A DNA stretch of 27,590 bases from NCBI GenBank assembly GCA_038244055.1, contig JBBRTW010000031.1:1-27590 (forward strand). The letters run 5' to 3'. A program made the translations under genes and the position numbers. Below, piece after piece: positions 7,652 through 14,267 of this stretch. This stretch comes from DASPKW01 sp038244055 (GTDB taxonomy: Bacteria; Planctomycetota; Phycisphaerae; Tepidisphaerales; Tepidisphaeraceae). The notes beneath the pieces were generated by a model. The model was given only the letters and a program-made list of their open reading frames with translations, searched no databases and had not been told where the DNA came from. The first letter of the stretch is position 1. Each line of letters begins with the position of its first letter.

Positions 7652-8518
7652 TTAGTTTTTATTTCTCTTCCCCATCAGCCAATCCAAATACCCCTCAAGC
7701 TCCCGCGCCGCCGAAGCGCTGATGCCATCGTTATGCCCGCCCGTCATATGGATGATCTTTTTCTCGCCCGCGTACGCCTCGACGACCTTCATCTGGTTCC
7801 ACGGCACGACGAAGTCATCATCATCGGCCAGCAGGAAAATGGCCGGGGATTTGACGATCGCGGCGTTGGTGGGGCTGTCCAGTTCGATGGGAATCTGCCA
7901 CGCGACCGGCCCGGCCAGCAGCCACAGATTCCACCAGCCGAATTTCCCCAGGATCAGGCTGCGCAGCGCGGGGGGATTCTGCAGGATCAACCCCGCCACC
8001 GGCCGCTGGCTGGCGACGTAGAGCGCGGCCGTCGTGCCCAGGGAGTTGCCGCCGGTGAGAATGGGTTTGCCTTTGGCAAGCTCGGCCACATGATCGTACA
8101 CCGCCAGCGCCGCCGGCGCGATGGTGTTCAGATCCGCCTTGCCGCTGGATTGGCCGTAACCGGGATAATTGACCATCCACACTTCCACCGGCCGATCGCG
8201 CCAGAGTTGGGCGGCGGAGGAGGCCACCCACTCCGCCCGCGAAGCATTACCGATGAACTCGATGCTGTAGGCGATCGGCTCATTGGCGGCCGCGCCGGGC
8301 GAGCGATCGACCCAGACTTCGATTCTGTTTCCACCGCTGCCGGCGCCATGGCCGTCGGAGAGCGGGACGAAAACTTGATGAGCCGAATCCGCATCGGCCG
8401 AGCCGGTGCTGGGGAAGAGGATGAGCTTGTTGGCGCAGCCGCCGAAAAACATCAGTAGAGCATACGCCGTCACCGAGACCACGAGGATCGCCCGGCGGCG
8501 GGTTTTGAAGAGACGCAT
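7652..8518 (-). CDS. Alpha/beta hydrolase lipoprotein
   Basis: A 288-residue protein with a basic N-terminus, one hydrophobic segment and a lipobox-like FGGC ending at Cys28, so it is probably a lipid-anchored exported protein. The rest is an alpha/beta-hydrolase fold of the BEM46/FrsA-like group: VWMVNYPGYGQSSG, the nucleophile elbow GGNSLG with Ser159, ADDDDFVVP with the acid (about Asp235), and TGGHNDG with His262. The complete triad suggests an active esterase, lipase or peptidase; no substrate can be assigned. A TATCAT hexamer ends seven bases before the ATG at 8518 and no Shine-Dalgarno is seen. It is transcribed divergently from the parDE pair at 8681. Confidence 0.88.
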   Translation of the reverse strand: MRLFKTRRRAILVVSVTAYALLMFFGGCANKLILFPSTGSADADSAHQVFVPLSDGHGAGSGGNRIEVWVDRSPGAAANEPIAYSIEFIGNASRAEWVASSAAQLWRDRPVEVWMVNYPGYGQSSGKADLNTIAPAALAVYDHVAELAKGKPILTGGNSLGTTAALYVASQRPVAGLILQNPPALRSLILGKFGWWNLWLLAGPVAWQIPIELDSPTNAAIVKSPAIFLLADDDDFVVPWNQMKVVEAYAGEKKIIHMTGGHNDGISASAARELEGYLDWLMGKRNKN

Positions 8519-8525
8519 GAGTGGG

Positions 8526-8531
8526 ATGATA
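8526..8531 (-). promoter_or_regulatory. -10-like TATCAT seven bases before the hydrolase start
   Basis: TATCAT on the minus strand at 8526-8531 would place transcription start at or within a few bases of the ATG (8518). The same TATCAT-N7-ATG arrangement recurs at 20978-20993. Confidence 0.45.
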
Positions 8532-8632
8532 CAGCGCGGGGGTTGGGAGGAGCGAGTCTATTGTGCAGTTGGCACCGCCACATTCCACCGTCAAATCGCT
8601 GGCGAGATGCCCGCACCATAAGGCAAAATCGG

Positions 8633-8655
8633 CGGGTGTCACAACTTGACACCCG
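8633..8655. promoter_or_regulatory. Palindromic operator overlapping the parDE promoter
   Basis: A perfect 9-bp inverted repeat (CGGGTGTCA / TGACACCCG, five-base loop) lies 25 bases upstream of the antitoxin ATG. A consensus -35 TTGACA (8646-8651) lies within it, and a -10-like AATAAT (8670-8675) follows at 18-bp spacing. This is what is expected of a site where a ParD-type repressor shuts off its own operon; that role is inference. Confidence 0.65.
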
Positions 8656-8680
8656 ACGATTCACAAGCCAATAATAGGTC

Positions 8681-8971
8681 ATGCCCTCCCGATCCAGCCT
8701 GAACGTGTCGCTCACCGCCGAGCTCGAAGAGTTTGTCCAGAGCCGCGTCGCCACTGGCCGGTATCAGACCGCCAGCGAGGTGATTCGCGAAGGGCTGCGC
8801 CTGCTGGAGCTTCAGGAGCGCGATCGCGACACGGCTTTTGCAGCGCTCAAAACCAAACTTCGCCGGGCCGCCGCGCAGGCCGATCGCGGCGAGGTGGTTA
8901 ATGGGGAGGAGTTCATTGACAAACTGCTGTCTCGGCTCGCCAAGAGCGACAAAAACTCCAACGCCGCATGA
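8681..8971 (+). CDS. parD: ParD-like ribbon-helix-helix antitoxin (second module)
   Basis: A 96-residue protein starting MPSRSSLNVSLTAELEEFV, with a ribbon-helix-helix DNA-binding domain (strand LNVSLT, helices ELEEFVQSRV and TASEVIREGLRLLEL, through about residue 50) and an acidic, helical C-terminal toxin-binding tail. The -10-like AATAAT ends five bases before the ATG, so the mRNA is probably leaderless or nearly so. The last four bases overlap the start of the toxin gene (ATGA), the tight coupling usual in such operons. Autoregulation through the 8633-8655 palindrome is likely. Confidence 0.92.
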   Translation: MPSRSSLNVSLTAELEEFVQSRVATGRYQTASEVIREGLRLLELQERDRDTAFAALKTKLRRAAAQADRGEVVNGEEFIDKLLSRLAKSDKNSNAA

Positions 8972-9276
8972 ACTCTTTCGAAATCACAACTGAGGCGCAG
9001 GATGACCTCGACGCGATCGTCCAGTACATCGCCGCCGAGGCTTCGCCCGAGCGCGCGATCCAGGTCTTGCTCGATCTCCGCGACGCATTCCGCAAACTCG
9101 CGGACATGCCGGGGATGGGACATTTCCGGGAGAACCTCCTCGATCGGAGCTATCGGTTCTGGACCGTATATTCCTATGTGATCGCGTATCAATGGAATGT
9201 TACGCCGATTCGAATCCTCGCGGTTGTACATGGCGCAAGAGACCTCGACGCGTTATTCGGGCACCGTGAGTTGTAA
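8968..9276 (+). CDS. parE: ParE/RelE-family toxin (second module)
   Basis: A 102-residue protein whose start overlaps the antitoxin stop by four bases. It shows the ParE layout: FEITTEAQDDLDAIVQYIA (first strand and helix), the PGMGHFRENLLDRSYRFWTVYSYVIAY core and the terminal VVHGARDLDALF. ParE toxins inhibit DNA gyrase; RelE-like relatives cleave mRNA on the ribosome. The HGARD box and paired ParD favour ParE, but the target is unproven. It differs strongly from the toxin at 887-1174, so the two modules may be insulated from each other. Confidence 0.92.
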   Translation: MNSFEITTEAQDDLDAIVQYIAAEASPERAIQVLLDLRDAFRKLADMPGMGHFRENLLDRSYRFWTVYSYVIAYQWNVTPIRILAVVHGARDLDALFGHREL

Positions 9277-9378
9277 TACGCATCTCGATGCACCCATTCG
9301 CCACAAATCTGACTCCAAGATCGTCTTGAGGCCATTGCCCCTCTTGCATCCCCCCCCACCCTCCGCTACACCTTCTCC

Positions 9379-9972
9379 ATGCGCAGGCTCAAAGCCCCAC
9401 AGCGGCGGGAGCAGTTGATCGAAGTGGCCGGCAAGCTCTTCGCCAAGTGGGGTTACGAGGCCACCACCACGGCCGCGATCGCCGAGGCCGCCGGCGTCAC
9501 CGAACCGATTCTCTACCGCCATTTCGATTCCAAGCAGGAACTCTTCGTCGCCATCGTCCGCAACGTCAGCGAGCAGACGCTGGCCCACTGGCAGGAGATC
9601 ATCGCCGGCGAGACCGATTCGGCCCAGCAGATCCGCCGCATCGCCGAGGAGTTCCCCTCCCACGTCCGCCAACTAGCCGATGCCTATCACGTCCTCCATG
9701 GCGCGCTGGCCTCCAGCAGGGATAAAAAAGTCCTGGCGGTGATGAAGGAACATTACGCGGCCATCGAGCAATTCTTCGTCCAGATCATCGAGCGCGGCCA
9801 GAAAGCCGGCATCTTCCGCCCCCACCTCGACCCCTCCGGCCCGACCTGGCAATTGATCATGACCGGCATCGGCTACGCCATGGTCGCATTGAACCTGCAT
9901 ACGCCGGATCAGACGAGCATTAAGAATGCGATTGAATCGATCCTGCGGGGGATCAGTATTATAAAAGTCTAG
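9379..9972 (+). CDS. TetR/AcrR-family transcriptional regulator
   Basis: A 197-residue protein with an N-terminal TetR helix-turn-helix: RREQLIEVAGKLFAKWGYEA, then TTAAIAEAAGVTEPILYRHF and the SKQELFVAIV helix (about residues 8-60). The remainder is an all-helical ligand-binding and dimerisation domain with no recognisable ligand signature. Such proteins usually repress a nearby gene until a small molecule binds. No clear partner is adjacent: ParDE is upstream on the same strand, and the downstream neighbour (10104-10439) is convergent. No convincing Shine-Dalgarno is seen before the ATG. A single repeat arm (CACCGCCGAGACGCGGAGAA) lies just after the stop at about 9981-10001. Confidence 0.92.
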   Translation: MRRLKAPQRREQLIEVAGKLFAKWGYEATTTAAIAEAAGVTEPILYRHFDSKQELFVAIVRNVSEQTLAHWQEIIAGETDSAQQIRRIAEEFPSHVRQLADAYHVLHGALASSRDKKVLAVMKEHYAAIEQFFVQIIERGQKAGIFRPHLDPSGPTWQLIMTGIGYAMVALNLHTPDQTSIKNAIESILRGISIIKV

Positions 9973-10103
9973 AGCCGGATTCACCGCCGAGACGCGGAGA
10001 AGTGAATGGAACCGACTTTGGGCAAGCTGAAGCTCGTCAGGATCACGGAACTGGTATTGTCGTTCATTGGCTTTCTCCTGAAACATCTCCTCAATAATCG
10101 TCG

Positions 10104-10439
10104 CTACAGCACGGATTTCCGTTCGCGGACTTGGCGCAGTTGCTCGCGTAACTCCGGGCTGAACCGCTCCAGGTCTTCCGCCAGGAGCAACCCTTCGGCC
10201 GCCATCATCAACAACTGCAATACCGCGCTGGACCGCGACATGCCATTAAACAATCTCGCGACCTCTCGATCCCCGTTCTTCACCGCCTTATAAACCGCAA
10301 GATATCGCGCGTGCATCCTTTGGCCGGGTTCATTCATCTTCTGCCGCACCGTTTTCAGGATCCTCCCGCACAATCGATCCAGCAACTCGTCGTGAAGAGC
10401 CCGAAATGCCTTCCAATCCGACTCTCGAATATCGTGCAT
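10104..10439 (-). CDS. Uncharacterised 111-aa helical protein
   Basis: I cannot assign a function. It is likely real: the ATG at 10439 has a strong Shine-Dalgarno (GGAGGGAGG, about six bases upstream), and a -10-like CATAAT lies at 10463-10468 on the minus strand. The protein is soluble and predicted helical, with ESDWKAFRALHDELLDRLC at the start, RYLAVYKAVKNGDREVARLF in the middle and RSSAVLQLLMMAAEGLLL followed by FSPELREQLR at the end. The pattern resembles small DWK-type hypothetical proteins I associate with environmental bacteria, but I cannot name a family. It lies directly downstream of the hairpin-rich stretch on the same strand, separated by a terminator-like hairpin. Confidence 0.75.
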   Translation of the reverse strand: MHDIRESDWKAFRALHDELLDRLCGRILKTVRQKMNEPGQRMHARYLAVYKAVKNGDREVARLFNGMSRSSAVLQLLMMAAEGLLLAEDLERFSPELREQLRQVRERKSVL

Positions 10440-10497
10440 AAGCGACCTCCCTCCGAGGCGTCATTATGCAATAACAAAGCCGTAATGGAAAACCAGA

Positions 10498-10539
10498 AGC
10501 CCCGTGAAGTCACTCGCGACGTGACCGCACGGGGCTTTT
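10498..10539. terminator. Bidirectional terminator-like hairpin
   Basis: Stem AGCCCCGTG (10498-10506) pairs with CACGGGGCT (10528-10536); an inner stem GTCAC/GTGAC lies within it. On the plus strand it is followed by TTTT. On the minus strand it is followed by TTCTGGTTTT and preceded by AAAA. It separates the hairpin-rich stretch (10540-11168) from the 10104-10439 gene and could end a minus-strand RNA. Confidence 0.65.
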
Positions 10540-11168
10540 CCGGCATCGAACCGATTCTATGGGCAACCTGCTCCCGGGCCTGGGCCCGCCTCGGTCCGCT
10601 CAGCGCCGGATGCGCCTTTTAGGGCGCGCGGCACAGACGGTTTGGTCGCGGCAGTTCCGCCGCGACCGCTCACCCAACGGGGTGGCTTGGCGGTTTCCCG
10701 ACTGGACGGCCGTGGGATCTCGCTCGATGACGGCTTCCACCATCACCTGTCCCGGACCCGTTCCTAGGATCGAGCGATCCTCGCGGCCGTTGCCGGCCGC
10801 TCGGCATGGATTTCTCCGCGCGCTGGGATCGTGTTTCGCGGCTCGCGCCGCGAACCGCGTTTCGCGCGGGCTTCTCCGATCGCTCTGGGTCCGACGCTGC
10901 GGTTGGGCGGAGGACTCTCTCCTCGCGCTCCGCAAGCGCCACTGGCGGCGACGATAACCTCGATTGCCTCGGGCCGGTTAAGACCCTGGATCAGGTAGCC
11001 CGCATCAGGCCGTCGCCCGATGCACATCTTGCCGCCCCGGCCGCCCGGCTGTTGTTTCGTCGCGCTCAGCGCGCGAGCGTCAATCCAACCATCGCGACCG
11101 CGGGCCAACTTGATGTCGTCGCTGGCCGCCGACTCCCGCCGTGCCCGCATATGCTTGCTTCGCACGGC
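10498..11168 (-). ncRNA. Candidate large structured RNA (about 670 nt), unidentified
   Basis: No convincing coding frame covers this stretch. It contains many GC-rich hairpins. Main stems (arm/arm): 10644-10652/10659-10667 (9 bp), 10783-10789/10794-10800 (7 bp), 10835-10842/10847-10854 (8 bp), 10855-10859/10865-10869, 10910-10914/10920-10924, 11060-11065/11071-11076, 11138-11144/11162-11168 (7 bp). On the minus strand two of the strongest have GNRA loops (GCAA at 10790-10793, GCGA at 10843-10846), and two three-bp stems close GAAA loops (10808-10817, 10691-10700). On the plus strand none of these loops is GNRA, which sets the likely strand. It ends at a terminator-like hairpin. I found no match to the cores of RNase P RNA, tmRNA, SRP RNA or group II domain V. 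The extent and 5' end are guesses. Confidence 0.45.
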
Positions 11169-11301
11169 AATCGCTTAGGGAAACGGACTTGGTTTTCAGG
11201 AGCATTCTCCAGTTCCGCCGGTCACTTTCGTGCCCGACGACAGGAGGGAATTTACCCTGATGTTTCGCGGACTCCCAACTATTTTTGCTGCGCGAGGGTC
11301 G

Positions 11302-11369
11302 CTTATCCACCGATGTTCGCAAGTCTTTGTCCGCAAAGGAAAATCGCGGTGCATAAGGTGGTGGATAAG
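11302..11369. promoter_or_regulatory. Cluster of DnaA-box-like 9-mers
   Basis: CTTATCCACC (11302-11311, plus) and its exact inverse (11360-11369, minus) form a 10-bp inverted repeat. A third related site, CTTATGCACC, is on the minus strand at 11348-11357. Each differs from the DnaA consensus TTATCCACA by one or two bases. No replication gene is nearby, so a binding function is only a possibility. Confidence 0.3.
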
Positions 11370-11378
11370 ATGATTGAT

Positions 11379-11475
11379 GTAGCACGGGCATCCTGCCCGT
11401 GTGAGTGCTTTCGTATTCCAATCGCCGTCTTTTGAAGAATTCGCGCCCTTCACACGGGCAGGATGCCCGTGCTAC
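11379..11475. repeat. Inverted repeat of the GTAGCACGGGCAT type
   Basis: Arms at 11379-11404 and 11450-11475 are near-perfect inverses of each other (GTAGCACGGGCATCCTGCCC and onward), and each arm is itself a hairpin (CACGGGCA/TGCCCGTG). It sits four bases beyond the stop of the 51-aa gene, where it could act as transcript end. The same family flanks 18188-18286. Confidence 0.85.
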
Positions 11476-11478
11476 AAA

Positions 11479-11634
11479 TTAAACTTCCATCGCCCGCATC
11501 ACCCCCATCACGATCAGCGCCAGCACGCACAACCCCACATACCCCAGCGCCACCGCCCTACCGAGATTGAGCTGAAATTCCTCCCTCGGCCGAGCCGCCG
11601 TGTGGTATTCGAGCCTGTGCCGCGAATCGTGCAT
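11479..11634 (-). CDS. Small single-span membrane protein (51 aa)
   Basis: A 51-residue frame begins with ATG at 11634, ten bases after the stop of the zinc-ribbon gene on the same strand. The first 25 residues are polar and charged (HDSRHRLEYHTAARPREEF). Residues 27-48 form one hydrophobic helix (AVALGYVGLCVLALIVMGVM), ending RAMEV. This organisation, the small gap and the palindromic repeat immediately after the stop support a real second gene of a two-gene operon. No family is recognised. The Shine-Dalgarno is weak, and translation may be coupled to the upstream gene. Confidence 0.6.
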   Translation of the reverse strand: MHDSRHRLEYHTAARPREEFQLNLGRAVALGYVGLCVLALIVMGVMRAMEV

Positions 11635-11644
11635 GCGCGATGAA

Positions 11645-11890
11645 TCATGCCCGCTGGCCGCATTGCCTGCAATATGCGGCGTGGGCCGGCAGGTTGGCCC
11701 CGCAGCCTTTGCAGATTTTCACATCGTACCTGCCGTTCCAGATGCGCCTGCGAAAGCGCGCCGCCAGCAAGCCTGTCACCACCACCGCCACGATGCACAT
11801 GAAGATGAGCCACCATGGAACCGGCGGCACCTCCGGCACGCTCCATTCCATCGATGATTCCGCATACGCCAACAGTGCATGGCCGAGCAT
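11645..11890 (-). CDS. Small membrane protein with C-terminal zinc ribbon (81 aa)
   Basis: One transmembrane helix (about residues 26-46, WWLIFMCIVAVVVTGLLAAR) is followed by a basic stretch (RFRRR) and a four-cysteine zinc ribbon, CKGCGANLPAHAAYCRQCG (Cys60, Cys63, Cys74, Cys77). The positive-inside rule puts the ribbon in the cytoplasm. The function is unknown; such ribbons often mediate protein contacts. The ATG at 11890 has a perfect TATAAT six bases upstream (11897-11902) and no Shine-Dalgarno, consistent with a leaderless mRNA. It is divergent from the AMMECR1 gene, with both promoters inside the 57-base gap. Confidence 0.7.
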   Translation of the reverse strand: MLGHALLAYAESSMEWSVPEVPPVPWWLIFMCIVAVVVTGLLAARFRRRIWNGRYDVKICKGCGANLPAHAAYCRQCGQRA

Positions 11891-11896
11891 TCCCCG

Positions 11897-11931
11897 ATTA
11901 TAGCTTCACCCGCCAAACTCGCCGGTATAAT
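11897..11931. promoter_or_regulatory. Divergent -10 elements between zinc-ribbon and AMMECR1 genes
   Basis: TATAAT on the minus strand (11897-11902) faces the zinc-ribbon gene, ending six bases before its ATG. TATAAT on the plus strand (11926-11931) lies 16 bases before the AMMECR1 ATG at 11948. Neither has a clear -35. The two promoters are back to back and may compete. Confidence 0.55.
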
Positions 11932-11947
11932 CCCTGCCTGGTATTCC

Positions 11948-12541
11948 ATGCACCTCTCCCCGCAACATCAGGTCGATCTCCTGAACCTGGCGCGCAGCAC
12001 CATTCGCAGCCTGATGTCGCAGGATATTCCCCCGCAACTGCCGGCCGATCCAGAGTTGCTCCAGCCGGCCGGGTGTTTCGTGTCGCTGCATGAGTTGAAG
12101 ACCCACCGCCTGCGCGGCTGCATCGGCCGGCTCGATGCCACCGCCTCACTCGCCCTGGTTGTCCGGGCGATGGCCGATTCAGTGCTGCATGATCCCCGGT
12201 TTGTAAATGACCCCGTTCGTCTGGATGAGCTTGGAAATCTGGAAATCGAGCTCAGTATCATCGGCCCCCTCCACCCGGCCAGCGATCCCCTCGATTTTGA
12301 CCTTCAAAACGATGGCATCTACCTCAGCAGCCTCAACCGCACGGGCTGCTTCCTGCCGCAGGTCGCCCGGGAAACCGGCTGGTCCAAGGAACAGCTTCTG
12401 GAGCGCCTCTGCACCGAAAAACTGGGGCTGCGGGCCAATGCCTGGCGATCGCCCGAAGCTCGGCTGGAGAAGTTCCAGACCGTGGTCATCGGCCCCGAGC
12501 CATTTGAAGCGCAGTCAGGGTCAGGAGCCGGCCACCCATAA
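11948..12541 (+). CDS. AMMECR1 family protein
   Basis: A 197-residue protein of the AMMECR1 family, conserved in bacteria, archaea and eukaryotes and without a firmly known biochemical role. The hallmark LRGCIG is at residues 55-60 (THRLRGCIGRL). The family's second half is also present: LGNLEIELSIIGPL, GIYLSSLNRTGCFLPQVARETGW and LGLRANAWRS. I chose the ATG at 11948 because homology starts there and a TATAAT lies upstream; an open extension to 11879 is unlikely. The last residues (QSGSGAGHP) are encoded by the first GGGTCAGGAGCCGG repeat arm, so the original stop has probably been lost and replaced by one within the repeat. Confidence 0.9.
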   Translation: MHLSPQHQVDLLNLARSTIRSLMSQDIPPQLPADPELLQPAGCFVSLHELKTHRLRGCIGRLDATASLALVVRAMADSVLHDPRFVNDPVRLDELGNLEIELSIIGPLHPASDPLDFDLQNDGIYLSSLNRTGCFLPQVARETGWSKEQLLERLCTEKLGLRANAWRSPEARLEKFQTVVIGPEPFEAQSGSGAGHP

Positions 12542-12676
12542 CGCCAATGAGCCGGCCATTCGCCCCCCGGCTCCTGACCCTTTCGCGCCAACCGCCAACG
12601 GGACGCGGTAAAGGGTCAGGAGCCGGGGGATGCCAATCAACTTGGTTGAGCTTTCCGGTGGCCGGCTCCTGACCCT
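12517..12676. repeat. Four alternating GGGTCAGGAGCCGG arms
   Basis: Copies of AGGGTCAGGAGCCGG occur at 12517-12531 (+), 12567-12581 (-), 12612-12626 (+) and 12662-12676 (-), giving two hairpins or one larger cruciform. The first copy is inside the end of the AMMECR1 reading frame. The array fills the gap to the lipoprotein gene. Confidence 0.85.
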
Positions 12677-12756
12677 GAATGGCGCGAACATGAAAATAAC
12701 CTGTGGCGTCTTGTCACACCGATGAAATCGCCCGCCCTAACTGCTAAACTGCTTCC

Positions 12757-13902
12757 GTGCGAATTAAACCACTGCTCTCCATCGTCGCGCCGGTCCTCCT
12801 GACGGGCGCTGCTTTCTTCCTCGGCTGTGACAAGAAAGATCCGATCCAGGTGGATCAGCGGCCAAAGGAGCCAATCCCCCTGCCGGTGCTTGCATCCAAA
12901 ACGGCCGCCCCCGCCGGCAATGCGCCCGCCGCCAATGCGCCTGCGGATGAGGGCGAGCCTCATTGGACCGTCCCGGCCACCTGGAAACCAGGCCCGGAAG
13001 TCCGCATGGCCTCGGCCACTTTCGAAACCGCCGATGGGTTGGTCATCACCGTCACCCCTCTCGGAAAAGGCGGCGGCGCATTGGCTCCCAACGTCAACCG
13101 CTGGCAGGGCCAGCTCGGCCTGCCCCCATCGCCCGAGGCGGAACTTGGCAAAGTTGCCACACCCGTCACCGTCGATGGCCATCAGGCGCACATCGTCGAT
13201 CTGCTCGGCCCGGTCGTGGAGGGCAAGCCGCAACTGCGCCTGCTGGGCGGGATCGTCCCCGCCGGGGAATCGGTCTATTTCCTGAAGCTGCTCGGCGCGG
13301 CCGACAAGGTTGCAGCGCATAAAGAAGAATTCGCCGGATGGGTGAAATCGTTTACCTTCCATGCCGATGCCGTCGCCGCCAAGCCCGATGCGACCAAACC
13401 CGATCAGCCCGCGCCGGCCGTGCCCGACAAGACCAACCCACCGGCCGCCGGCGATGGAAAAATCCCCGGCGTAGCCTCCTACACACTCCCGGCCGGCTGG
13501 CAGGTCGATGCAACGCCCAAGCCGATGCGGGCCGCGACGATCATCGTGACCAAGAACGGCGCGCAGGCCGAGATCATCGTCTCGCGCATGGGGGCCGGCG
13601 CGTTCGGCGATAAGACCGCCAATCTCACCCGCTGGCGCGCCCAGGTCGGCCTCCCACCCCCCGATGATGACAAAGGGAACCCGGCCGTCGCGGTCACGCT
13701 CGCCCAGGGCCCGGCCGACCTCCTGGATTTTGTCGGCCCCGAAGCCGAGGGAAATGCCCGGAAGCGGGAGTTGGTGGCGATGACGCGGTTCGAGAAACAG
13801 CCGCTGACGTGGTTTTTCAGGTTCAATGGGCCCTATGAGCTGGTCACGGCCAGCAAGCCGGAGTTTGAGGCGTTTGTAAAGTCTTTGAAATTCGAGGAAT
13901 AG
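12757..13902 (+). CDS. Lipoprotein with two tandem related domains
   Basis: A 381-residue protein starting with GTG. A signal peptide ends in the lipobox FFLGC (Cys24), followed by an Ala/Pro-rich linker, so it should be membrane-anchored and exported. The mature part has two copies of one unit: about 69-205, beginning HWTVPATWKPG and containing NRWQGQLGLPP; and about 241-380, beginning SYTLPAGWQV and containing TRWRAQVGLPP. A second Pro/Ala-rich linker (about 208-237) joins them. I know no function for the unit. It precedes the cytochrome c maturation fusion by 365 bases on the same strand. TAAACT ends six bases before the GTG, again suggesting a leaderless start. Confidence 0.85.
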   Translation: MRIKPLLSIVAPVLLTGAAFFLGCDKKDPIQVDQRPKEPIPLPVLASKTAAPAGNAPAANAPADEGEPHWTVPATWKPGPEVRMASATFETADGLVITVTPLGKGGGALAPNVNRWQGQLGLPPSPEAELGKVATPVTVDGHQAHIVDLLGPVVEGKPQLRLLGGIVPAGESVYFLKLLGAADKVAAHKEEFAGWVKSFTFHADAVAAKPDATKPDQPAPAVPDKTNPPAAGDGKIPGVASYTLPAGWQVDATPKPMRAATIIVTKNGAQAEIIVSRMGAGAFGDKTANLTRWRAQVGLPPPDDDKGNPAVAVTLAQGPADLLDFVGPEAEGNARKRELVAMTRFEKQPLTWFFRFNGPYELVTASKPEFEAFVKSLKFEE

Positions 13903-14267
13903 AGCGACGGCCGATCTTTTTGGATACAGCAGCGCGGTCCGCCAACGGCCTCAAAACCCCTCACCCCCGCCCTCTCCCACGGCCGGAAACACAGCACGGC
14001 GAAATTGCTTGTATCACCGGCCTTGGGAGAGGGAGTAAGAGGCCTTCAGTCGAGGGTAGGCCGCTTTCGAAAATGGAGCGAGACTTGTGGAAATGGGCGT
14101 AATCAATCCCCGTCACAACCACTTACCCTGTTCCGGCGTATAAGTAATCCGGGGACCTTCCCCCAGTGTGACCTCTAGTGTGACCCCGAATGTGACCCCG
14201 GCGTGAGCTGTCCGCCGGTTTTGAACCGACCGAAACCCTTCTCAAAACGACATTTTAGAAGAGCGAT
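13903..14267. repeat. Gene-free stretch with an inverted repeat and three 12-bp direct repeats
   Basis: No convincing gene. An inverted repeat has arms CCCTCTCCCACGGCCGG (13970-13986) and CCGGCCTTGGGAGAGGG (14017-14033). Further on, three copies of (A/G)TGTGACC lie exactly 12 bases apart (14165-14173, 14177-14185, 14189-14197), 70 bases upstream of the ResB-CcsA start. They could be regulator sites or a minor tandem repeat. Confidence 0.7.

Noticed and set aside
7433..8458. 341-aa plus-strand open frame
   Set aside because: Begins in the GCAAAGACG repeat and is antisense to the alpha/beta hydrolase gene.
10764..11165. 133-aa open frame on the minus strand
   Set aside because: Arg/Ala/Gly-rich with no recognisable domain, no ribosome binding site, and it runs through several perfect hairpins; better explained as non-coding.
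10498..11168. RNase P RNA or tmRNA
   Set aside because: GGAGCAGG, AGAAATCC and GGTTCGATGCC look vaguely like pieces of RNase P or a T-arm, but the P4 pairing partners, the tmRNA tag frame and the acceptor stem are not found.
13920..14102. 60-aa plus-strand open frame
   Set aside because: Its PHPRPLP segment is the translation of the CCCTCACCCC-type inverted repeat; no other support.
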